From Pseudomonadota bacterium (GTDB taxonomy: Bacteria; Pseudomonadota; Alphaproteobacteria; Thalassobaculales; Thalassobaculaceae), in the NCBI GenBank assembly GCA_027623845.1, contig JAQBUJ010000294.1:1-5094 (forward strand): a DNA stretch of 5,094 nt, in the 5' to 3' direction. Numbering within the stretch: position 1 is the first letter of the stretch; each line of letters opens with the position of its first letter. This document shows positions 1-5,094 of the stretch, piece by piece. The position numbers and the translations under genes were made by a program. The notes under the pieces are model-generated. The model searched no databases. It saw only the letters and a program-made list of their open reading frames with translations, and was not told the origin of the DNA.

Positions 1-1
1 A

Positions 2-1303
2 GCCCGGACGCGGGCGCGCGAGGCCGATGCGGCCTTGGCCCGGGGCGAGGTCTGGGGCCCGCTGCATGGTGTGCCGATGACCATTAAGGAAAGCTTCAAT
101 GTCGCCGGCACCCCGACCACCTGGGGCGTGCCGGAGCACAAGGACAACATCGCTGGCGAAGATGCGCTGTCGCTCACGCGGATGAAAGCCGCCGGGGTCA
201 CTTTGTTCGGCAAGACCAACGTGCCGCTTCTGTTGGCCGACTGGCAGAGCTTTAACGCGATTTACGGCACCACAAACAACCCCTGGGACGTCAGACGCTC
301 GCCCGGCGGTTCCTCCGGTGGCTCGGCGGCGGCGCTGGCGGCGGGATTGACCGGGATCGACACCGGCAGCGATATCGGCGCCTCGATCCGCAATCCGGCG
401 CATTACTGTGGTGTCTTCGGGCATAAGCCGACCTATGGCATCCTGCCGCCGACCGGTCAGTCGCTACCGGGGAACAATACAGCGTCGGATATCTCGGTGA
501 TCGGACCGCTGGCTCGGGGCGCCGATGATTTGCAGGTGGCGACCTTGGCAATGGCCGGGGCCGGGGGACGTGATGCGGCGGGCTGGGATTTAAACCTGAC
601 CAAGCCGGCGAAGACCGCGCTTAAGGATTTTAAGGTCGCGGTGGTGTTTGATGACCAGAATTGCGCAATCGACGGCGAATACGCCGATCAGCTGCAGGCG
701 ACGGTGGAGCGCTTGGCGGCGCTCGGCGTACAGGTCGACGACAAGGCGCGCCCGGTGGCCGACAGCAAGCGGGCGCATCTGGTCTATCTGATGCTGCTGC
801 GGGCCGCGACCGGCGCCCGATTGGCCGACGACGTTATCGCCGCGCACCGGGCCCGCGCCGAGGCCAGTGACCCGGAAGATCTCACCTACAAGACCGTCGT
901 CGACCGGGCCGTCACCATGAGCCACAAGCAATGGCTGGCCTGGAACGAGGAGCGCGAATTGCTGTGCCGGGAATGGGCCGGCTTTTTCGAAGATTATGAT
1001 CTCGTACTCACCCCGATGGCGGCCTCGGCGGCGTTCCCGCATGACCAGGTGGGAGACCGGGCCGACCGCACGATCCCGGTCAATAATGGCCGCCAATCAA
1101 CCCTCGACCAGATGTTTTGGGCCGGATATCCCAGTGTGGTGTTCCTGCCCGGCACCTGTGCGCCGATCGGTTTCACCCGCTCCGGCCTGCCATGCGGCCT
1201 GCAGATCATCGGCCCGCATCTGAGCGACCTGACCACCATCCACTTCGCCCGGTTGATCGAACAAAACCTCGGCGGTTTCGTGGCGCCGGAAGGATATGCC
1301 TGA
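2..1303 (+). CDS. Amidase signature family hydrolase (5' end outside window)
   Basis: Hydrolyses a carboxamide to a carboxylate and ammonia or an amine; the substrate is unknown. The frame is open from base 2, so the true start lies upstream. The visible part is 433 residues, and usual family lengths (about 460-500) suggest some 50 residues are missing. The TTG at 35 is internal, because coding continues before it. The Ser-cisSer-Lys triad is complete: Lys in TIKESF (codon 86-88), cis-Ser in GGSSGGS (codon 311-313) and nucleophilic Ser in GSDIGASIRNPA (codon 383-385). Their spacing of 75 and 24 residues equals that remembered for fatty acid amide hydrolase. The usual Gly before the nucleophile is Ala. 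The conserved CGVFGHKP and the C-terminal GLPCGLQIIGP block are present. No signal peptide can be judged. Its stop overlaps the next start (TGATG), indicating coupling. The family is secure; specificity (amide, carbamate or transamidation) is not. A GatA role is unlikely, since no gatB or gatC is adjacent. Confidence 0.93.
   Translation, partial: ARTRAREADAALARGEVWGPLHGVPMTIKESFNVAGTPTTWGVPEHKDNIAGEDALSLTRMKAAGVTLFGKTNVPLLLADWQSFNAIYGTTNNPWDVRRSPGGSSGGSAAALAAGLTGIDTGSDIGASIRNPAHYCGVFGHKPTYGILPPTGQSLPGNNTASDISVIGPLARGADDLQVATLAMAGAGGRDAAGWDLNLTKPAKTALKDFKVAVVFDDQNCAIDGEYADQLQATVERLAALGVQVDDKARPVADSKRAHLVYLMLLRAATGARLADDVIAAHRARAEASDPEDLTYKTVVDRAVTMSHKQWLAWNEERELLCREWAGFFEDYDLVLTPMAASAAFPHDQVGDRADRTIPVNNGRQSTLDQMFWAGYPSVVFLPGTCAPIGFTRSGLPCGLQIIGPHLSDLTTIHFARLIEQNLGGFVAPEGYA
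1288..1294 (+). promoter_or_regulatory. Strong Shine-Dalgarno, enolase superfamily gene
   Basis: GGAAGGA lies 8 bases before ATG 1303, inside the last codons of the amidase gene. It fixes the start of the downstream gene at 1303 rather than at the upstream in-frame candidate at 1117. With the TGATG stop/start overlap it suggests both independent ribosome loading and coupling. Confidence 0.75.
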
Positions 1304-2484
1304 TGACCAAGATCACCCGTGTTGAAATCCATGAGTTTGGCTTTGACGCCAAGAATCTCGGAAATTTAACCGGCGCCGATACGGTGGGGGCCATGGGGTT
1401 TGCCAAGGGGGCGACCTCGCGGTTCAACAAATATGCGGTGCTGATCGAGACCGAGGACGGCTGTCGGGGTGAGTATGTGACCCATTGGGTGGCCTCGCCG
1501 TCGGCCTGCGCCCAATCGAAGATGCTGGCGCCGAAATTGATCGGCCGGCACGCCGAGCATCGCGAGGGGATCTATGACGATCTCAAGCGCGAGATCCGGC
1601 AGTTTGATCATATGGGCCACGGTCCGCTGGATATCGCGCTTTGGGATTGGGCCGGCAAGCAGCTGGGTTGCTCGATCGGCGCCTTGCTTGGCGGCTATCG
1701 CCAGCGGCTGCCGGCCTATGCCAGCACTTATCATGGCGACCGCAATGGCGGCCTGGACAGCAAGGAGGCCTTCGCCGCCTTCGCCGAGCAGTGTTATGAC
1801 CTGGGTTATCGGGCTTTCAAAGTGCATGGCTGGAACGACGGCAACGCCCGCGAGGAGGCGGCCAACGTGCTGCATGTGGCCAAGCAGGTCGGCGACAAGA
1901 TGACCCTGATGCTCGACCCGGCGTGCGAGCTGCGCACCTTTGCCGACGCGCTATACGTTGGGCGGGCCTGCGATGACGCCGGGTATTTCTGGTACGAGGA
2001 CCCATATCGGGATTCCGGCGTCTCGGCCTTCGCCCATAAAAAACTGCGCGAGATGCTCAAGACGCCGCTGCTGCAAACCGAACATATCCGTGGGCTTGAG
2101 CCCAAGGCGGATTTTCTGATCGCCGGCGGCACCGACTTTCTGCGCATGGACCCGGAATATGACATGGGGATCACCGGCGGGATGAAGATCGCCCATCTGG
2201 GTGAGGCGTTCGGCATCGATGTTGAGGTGCATGCCTGCGGGCCGGCGCATCGCCACGTGATGGCGGCGATGCGGAACTCCAACTTCTACGAGGTCGCGCT
2301 GGTCGGCCCGGACTGTCCGAACGCGGTGCCGCCGGTCTATGCCTGCGGCTATAGCGATATGCTGGAATGCGTCGGCGAGGATGGCTGTGTCGGGGTGCCT
2401 GAGGGCCCCGGATTGGGGGTCATCTACGACTGGGAGTTCATCGAGAGCAATCGCACCGCTCTGACGGTCTTCGGCGATGACTGA
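1303..2484 (+). CDS. Enolase superfamily enzyme, mandelate racemase / acid-sugar dehydratase group
   Basis: A 393-residue, probably cytosolic, Mg-dependent enzyme that abstracts a proton alpha to a carboxylate, leading to racemisation, epimerisation or dehydration. It has an N-terminal capping domain (about 1-130) and a TIM barrel, with GVPEGPGLGV and DWEFI near the C-terminus. Metal ligands are inferred as D205, E232 (WYEDP) and E260 (QTE). The Asp-His dyad is D283 (RMDPEYD) and H310 (EVHACG). E330 sits where mandelate racemase has its electrophilic Glu317; the spacings E260-D283-H310-E330 (23, 27, 20) match that enzyme. The strand-2 base motif is K173-V-H175, not the usual Lys-x-Lys. The frame is open upstream to 1117, but ATG 1303 is chosen because GGAAGGA (1288-1294) lies 8 bases before it and the protein then starts with a normal family N-terminus. 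It overlaps the amidase by 1 base and the SDR by 8. A sugar-acid dehydratase or a hydroxy-acid racemase/epimerase are the leading options; the substrate cannot be assigned. Confidence 0.94.
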   Translation: MTKITRVEIHEFGFDAKNLGNLTGADTVGAMGFAKGATSRFNKYAVLIETEDGCRGEYVTHWVASPSACAQSKMLAPKLIGRHAEHREGIYDDLKREIRQFDHMGHGPLDIALWDWAGKQLGCSIGALLGGYRQRLPAYASTYHGDRNGGLDSKEAFAAFAEQCYDLGYRAFKVHGWNDGNAREEAANVLHVAKQVGDKMTLMLDPACELRTFADALYVGRACDDAGYFWYEDPYRDSGVSAFAHKKLREMLKTPLLQTEHIRGLEPKADFLIAGGTDFLRMDPEYDMGITGGMKIAHLGEAFGIDVEVHACGPAHRHVMAAMRNSNFYEVALVGPDCPNAVPPVYACGYSDMLECVGEDGCVGVPEGPGLGVIYDWEFIESNRTALTVFGDD

Positions 2485-3322
2485 GGCCGCCGCGGAAAAA
2501 CCTCAAGCGGTGGTCAAGACAGTGCTGGTTACCGGCGCGGCGGCGGGGCTCGGGCGAGCGATCGCCTTGGCGCTGGCGGCGCGCCAGGTGCAGGTCGGGG
2601 TCTGCGATATCGACGAGGCCGGGGCGACCCGTACGGCGACGCAATGCGCTGAAATCGCCAGCGAGGGGGCGGCGGTCATCGTCGCGGATCTGGCCACGCC
2701 GGACGGACCGGACAAGGCTGTGCGTGAGGCGTTGTCACAGTTCGGTCGTCTTGATGGGTTGGTCAACAATGCCGGCTTCGCGACGGTTGAGCCGTTTCTG
2801 GAAATGACGGCGGAGGCCTGGGACCGGACCTACCATGTCAATATCCGCGCCGTGGCTTTGCTTTGCGCCGCCGCCGGTCGGGCGATGGCGGGCAATGCAG
2901 CCGCCGCCGACGCCACCGCCGCTGGGAGCAGCGGGCAGGGCGGTCGGATCGTCAACATCACCTCGCCGGCGGCACGGATGGCGCTGCCTAATTATGCCCA
3001 TTACGCCGCCAGCAAGGCGGCCGTGGATTCGATTACCAGAACCGCCGCCATCGCTCTGGCGCCGTTTGGGGTGACGGTGAATTCCATGGCGCCGGGGATG
3101 ATGGACACGGTGATGCAGTCGAAGACCGAACAGATGATGGCTGAGGTTGAGGGCCGCAACGACCTGCAAGCCTATCTTGACGAGCGCACCGCCCGGGTGC
3201 CGCTAGGCCGGCGAACCGACCCGGACGAGATGGCCAAGCTGGTGGTTTGGCTGTTGCTTGACGCGCCTCAATACGTCACCGCCGAGCGGCTGAACGGCTC
3301 CGGCGGACTTGACCGTGACTGA
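2477..3322 (+). CDS. Classical short-chain dehydrogenase/reductase (SDR)
   Basis: A 281-residue NAD(P)-dependent oxidoreductase that interconverts an alcohol and a ketone. The Rossmann motif is T19-G20-A-A-A-G24-L-G26, and D44 at the end of the second strand (VCDID) favours NAD(H) over NADP(H). NNAG is at 97-100. The catalytic tetrad is N122 (HVNI), S163 (NITS), Y176 and K180 (YAASK); the Ser-Tyr spacing of 13 is canonical. Residues about 137-156 form an Ala/Gly/Ser-rich insert that lengthens the N122-S163 distance to 41, against roughly 28 in typical members. The C-terminus ends LNGSGGLDRD, a variant of the common xGxxxxVDGG ending. ATG 2477 lies within the end of the previous gene (8-base overlap ATGACTGA), with no clear Shine-Dalgarno, so translation is probably coupled. 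A GTG at 2510 is a possible later start but would leave a very short N-terminus before the first strand. It likely acts on the substrate or product of the enolase-superfamily enzyme. Confidence 0.94.
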   Translation: MTEAAAEKPQAVVKTVLVTGAAAGLGRAIALALAARQVQVGVCDIDEAGATRTATQCAEIASEGAAVIVADLATPDGPDKAVREALSQFGRLDGLVNNAGFATVEPFLEMTAEAWDRTYHVNIRAVALLCAAAGRAMAGNAAAADATAAGSSGQGGRIVNITSPAARMALPNYAHYAASKAAVDSITRTAAIALAPFGVTVNSMAPGMMDTVMQSKTEQMMAEVEGRNDLQAYLDERTARVPLGRRTDPDEMAKLVVWLLLDAPQYVTAERLNGSGGLDRD

Positions 3323-3346
3323 TCCAGCCGGTGAGTGAACCGCATC

Positions 3347-4432
3347 ATGACTGAGCCATCCGATATCGCCGATGATCCGGGCCTGCTGGATTTGATGATG
3401 GCGGATCTGAACGCTGCCGAGGCGGTGTTTCAGCCGACCCGCTATTGGCAGGCGTATCAGGCGCGAACCGTCGAGGCATTGCGCCGGCAGGGCTTGTCGG
3501 GTCTGCGGGCGCGCCGCGATCCCGTGTTCAGCAGTTTCGGTTGCTTCGAGGGTGATCTGGCCCCGACGTTCGACGGCCTGGCAGACACGGATCTGTCCGA
3601 GGCCGAACGGCAATTGGTGGTCGACTTCTCAGCGCTACTGCAGCGTCATCCGGATCTTGAGCTGCTGCCTCTCGGCGCCTCGATCCTGGACCTGATGCGC
3701 AGCACCTTGGCCGACCTGGAGCGCGAGGCGCGGCTACAGAACCCCAAGGCGGTCTCGATCTTCGATCTGGACTGCGCGCTTGTCGGCGGGCCGAACGTTC
3801 ATTTTCGGGTGGGCGGCAAATCCTATACCCCCAGCCTGCTGCAGGCTTATCGCGCCTATGGCCAATGCATGCGGGACATCGACCTGAGCGCGGTCGCCTG
3901 CATCGTCGAGATCGGCTCGGGCATGGGCCAACAGGTGGAGTTGCTGAAAAAGCTGCATCCGCATCTGGCTTATGTTTTGGTCGATCTGCCGCCGCAGCTC
4001 TATGTTTCTCATCAATATTTGAATGCGGTGTTTCCCGACGCTTGTGCGCCGTACCAGGAAACCCGAGGCGCCGGGCCGGTCGAAATCCAGCCGGGGAGGA
4101 TCCATTTTCTCGGCAACTGGCGCATCGACGATGTGGTCCCGCCGGGCCCGACGGTGCTGTGGAACGCCAAAAGCTTTCAGGAGATGAGCCAGCCGGTGGT
4201 GGCGCGCTATTTCCAAGGGTTCTCCCGCTATTGCGATTATCTGCACCTGCGCAACCTGCGCCGTGGCCTGGAGCCGGAAATGATCGAGGCGTTGGGGCTG
4301 GAGGATGCGGTTGACAAGGATTTCTATGAGACGCTGTTCGCCGGCGACTATGAACAAATAGCCTATCGAGCGCCGCGCAAACTGGCCGAGATACGCGGTT
4401 ATCGGATCATGACCTGGAAGCGTCGGGGCTGA
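3347..4432 (+). CDS. Putative sugar O-methyltransferase, SAM-dependent
   Basis: A 361-residue cytosolic protein resembling the 'putative sugar O-methyltransferase' family (TIGR04371-type, recognised from memory of its motifs). It would transfer a methyl group from S-adenosylmethionine to a hydroxyl of a sugar or sugar-containing product. SAM motif I is VEIGSGMG at about 187-194, followed by an acidic strand end in LVDLPPQLY at about 212-219 and the family-typical NAKSFQEMS at about 273-281. The N-terminal 150 residues are helical-looking and lack catalytic motifs; no signal peptide or membrane segment is seen. ATG 3347 is preferred; GGTGAG (3330-3335) precedes it by 11 bases. An in-frame GTG at 3335 would add four residues and overlap that site. 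The gene begins 24 bases after the SDR stop, so it is probably the last gene of the operon. Relatives I know of sit in surface-polysaccharide or flagellar-glycan loci, which makes the neighbours here unusual. Methyltransferase assignment is fairly secure; the sugar substrate is inferred from the family name only. Confidence 0.83.
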   Translation: MTEPSDIADDPGLLDLMMADLNAAEAVFQPTRYWQAYQARTVEALRRQGLSGLRARRDPVFSSFGCFEGDLAPTFDGLADTDLSEAERQLVVDFSALLQRHPDLELLPLGASILDLMRSTLADLEREARLQNPKAVSIFDLDCALVGGPNVHFRVGGKSYTPSLLQAYRAYGQCMRDIDLSAVACIVEIGSGMGQQVELLKKLHPHLAYVLVDLPPQLYVSHQYLNAVFPDACAPYQETRGAGPVEIQPGRIHFLGNWRIDDVVPPGPTVLWNAKSFQEMSQPVVARYFQGFSRYCDYLHLRNLRRGLEPEMIEALGLEDAVDKDFYETLFAGDYEQIAYRAPRKLAEIRGYRIMTWKRRG

Positions 4433-4434
4433 GC

Positions 4435-4452
4435 ATCGGCGCATCCGCCGAT
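4435..4452 (+). terminator. Possible 3' stem-loop of the operon
   Basis: ATCGGCG (4435-4441) and CGCCGAT (4446-4452) form a perfect 7-base-pair stem with a 4-base loop, two bases after the methyltransferase stop. Position fits a transcript-end hairpin, but no U tract follows. The nearest T run is about 40 bases downstream, so it may be an RNA-stabilising hairpin or a chance GC-rich repeat. Confidence 0.3.
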
Positions 4453-4520
4453 ACACGGGAAACCCCCGATCGAAGGCGCTGCACGATAAGTTTTTTGAGT
4501 GCAACTATGGCAATGCCGAG

Positions 4521-4542
4521 GCGCCGCTGGATGGAACGGCGC
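4521..4542 (-). terminator. Possible 3' stem-loop of the Sel1-repeat gene
   Basis: GCGCCG (4521-4526) and CGGCGC (4537-4542) can pair with a 10-base loop, immediately after the minus-strand stop codon at 4543-4545. No T tract follows on the minus strand, so intrinsic termination is doubtful. Confidence 0.2.
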
Positions 4543-5094
4543 TCATTGTTTTGGGCGGACCGGCTGATCGTTCTTCGCCTTGCTTTGCAGGGCGGCTAGT
4601 TTCGCCTTGGCGGTGTCGCTGCCGCGTTTGGCGGCGCGGCGATACCAGGCGGCGGCCAAGCGCTGGTCCCGCACGATCCAGCTGCCGCTGTCATAGATAT
4701 CGCCGACCAGTTCCATGGCGCCGGGATAGCCGCCATAGGCCGCCCGCAAGGCCCAGAACGCCGCCCGGTCGATGTTACGCTCGACCCCGTCGCCGTCGCG
4801 CAGCAGCCCGGCGATCACCGTTTGGGCGAAGGGGACCTCGCGGCGCCTCGGCCCAGAGATAGTCGAGAGAGGCCGAGGCCTTGCCGGTGATCACCTGCTG
4901 CAAGGCGGTTTGCAGGCGCGGCAGATCGATGTCCTTAGGCACCGAGCGCCCGGAAGGACGCCAGAGCGGGGCGTCGATCGCCTCGATCAGGTATTGCCGA
5001 TAGCCGACCCCGTCCCGAAATCCATGATGCAGCGCGATATCGACCAACCGGCCGCACACATCGATGCTCCAGCCCTCATGGCCCAGCTTGGTCC
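4543..5094 (-). CDS. Sel1-like repeat protein, 5' end outside window, apparent frameshift
   Basis: The C-terminal part (about 182 residues if the frame is repaired) of a protein with Sel1-like repeats, helical TPR-related units that normally mediate protein-protein contacts. The downstream frame (stop at 4543-4545) carries about two repeats: GLLRDGDGVERN, DRAAFWALRAAYGG and AMELVGDIYDSG, then LAAAWYRRAAKRGS, ending in a Lys-rich tail. The upstream frame is open to the window edge (reading TKLGHEGWSIDV, then LYDIAL-like helical sequence LVDIALHH) and runs through DYLWAEAP before turning into an Arg/Ala-rich stretch with a stop at 4775. That change in quality, with the Sel1 frame picking up at EVPFAQTVIAG, implies a frame break near 4838-4846. 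The GTG at 5059 and ATG at 4818 are internal, not real starts. The gene is convergent to the operon and probably unrelated to it. The exact role and location are unknown. It may be a pseudogene or an intact gene with a sequencing error. Confidence 0.72.
4838..4846 (-). other. Frameshift site in the Sel1-repeat gene
   Basis: Reading the minus strand, GAG-GCG-CCG-CGA-GGT continues the upstream frame into low-quality Arg-rich sequence. Skipping one base gives GCG-CCG-GAG-GTC, which joins AEAP to EVPFAQ in the Sel1 frame. One extra base or two missing bases in this GC alternation explains the break. The exact base cannot be fixed. Confidence 0.6.

Larger units (their letters stand above)
4433..4542. 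other. Convergent intergenic region
   Basis: These 110 bases separate the plus-strand methyltransferase stop from the minus-strand Sel1 gene stop. They hold three small inverted repeats and a T6 run (4491-4496), but no hairpin directly followed by a T tract on either strand. The pair TGCAC (4480-4484) and GTGCA (4499-4503) flanks the T6 run with a 14-base loop, which is too weak to call. No promoter or small ORF is supported. Confidence 0.6.

Noticed and set aside
590..1096. 168-residue minus-strand ORF antisense to the amidase
   Set aside because: It has no domain and lies opposite a well-supported amidase; treated as a shadow frame.
1117..1302. Upstream extension of the enolase-superfamily frame to 1117
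   Set aside because: It lies wholly inside the amidase's conserved C-terminus and gives His/Arg/Pro-rich sequence. A strong Shine-Dalgarno and ATG at 1303 define the start.
1366..1875. 169-residue minus-strand ORF antisense to the enolase-superfamily gene
   Set aside because: It has no recognisable motif and mirrors the conserved barrel coding sequence on the plus strand.
4480..4503. Inverted repeat TGCAC/GTGCA around a T6 run as a terminator or operator
   Set aside because: The 5-base stem with a 14-base loop containing the T run does not fit an intrinsic terminator, and nothing nearby suggests a regulated promoter.
3734..4504. 256-residue minus-strand ORF antisense to the methyltransferase
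   Set aside because: It is a composition shadow typical of high-GC genes, with no recognisable domain. The plus strand carries clear methyltransferase motifs.
4551..4862. 103-residue plus-strand ORF over the Sel1-repeat gene
   Set aside because: Its translation is Arg/Pro-rich without motifs, while the minus strand shows clear Sel1-type repeats.
1..5094. CRISPR arrays, tRNA/rRNA genes, insertion sequences, phage attachment sites
   Set aside because: No direct-repeat array, tRNA-like cloverleaf, transposase or terminal inverted repeats were seen on reading both strands.

Overview
The window is a compact, GC-rich bacterial segment with long ORFs, strong G/C preference at third codon positions and many antisense shadow frames. 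Protein flavour (amidase-signature, mandelate-racemase-group, SDR and Sel1-repeat proteins) and base composition fit an alphaproteobacterium, perhaps Rhodospirillales-like. That placement is an inference from style; no marker gene is present.

Positions 1-4432 read as one plus-strand transcription unit of four genes: the 3' part of an amidase-signature hydrolase (2-1303), a mandelate racemase/acid-sugar-dehydratase-like enolase superfamily enzyme (1303-2484), a classical short-chain dehydrogenase/reductase (2477-3322) and a putative sugar O-methyltransferase (3347-4432). The junctions are a 1-base overlap, an 8-base overlap and a 24-base gap, so co-transcription and translational coupling are likely. 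No promoter is visible; it should lie upstream of the window.

A short convergent intergenic region (4433-4542) holds small inverted repeats but no convincing intrinsic terminator. From 4543 to the right edge, on the minus strand, lies the 3' part of a Sel1-like-repeat protein. Its reading frame is broken around 4838-4846.

The first three genes make chemical sense together. An amidase releases a carboxylate, an enolase-superfamily enzyme abstracts the proton alpha to a carboxylate to racemise or dehydrate it, and an SDR oxidises or reduces an alcohol/ketone. The fourth gene belongs to a family usually associated with surface-glycan sugars, which raises the question of whether the operon is catabolic or makes or edits an unusual sugar acid. 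The substrate cannot be read from the sequence. The two points most worth checking are this gene combination and the Lys-x-His replacement of the usual Lys-x-Lys in the enolase-superfamily active site.
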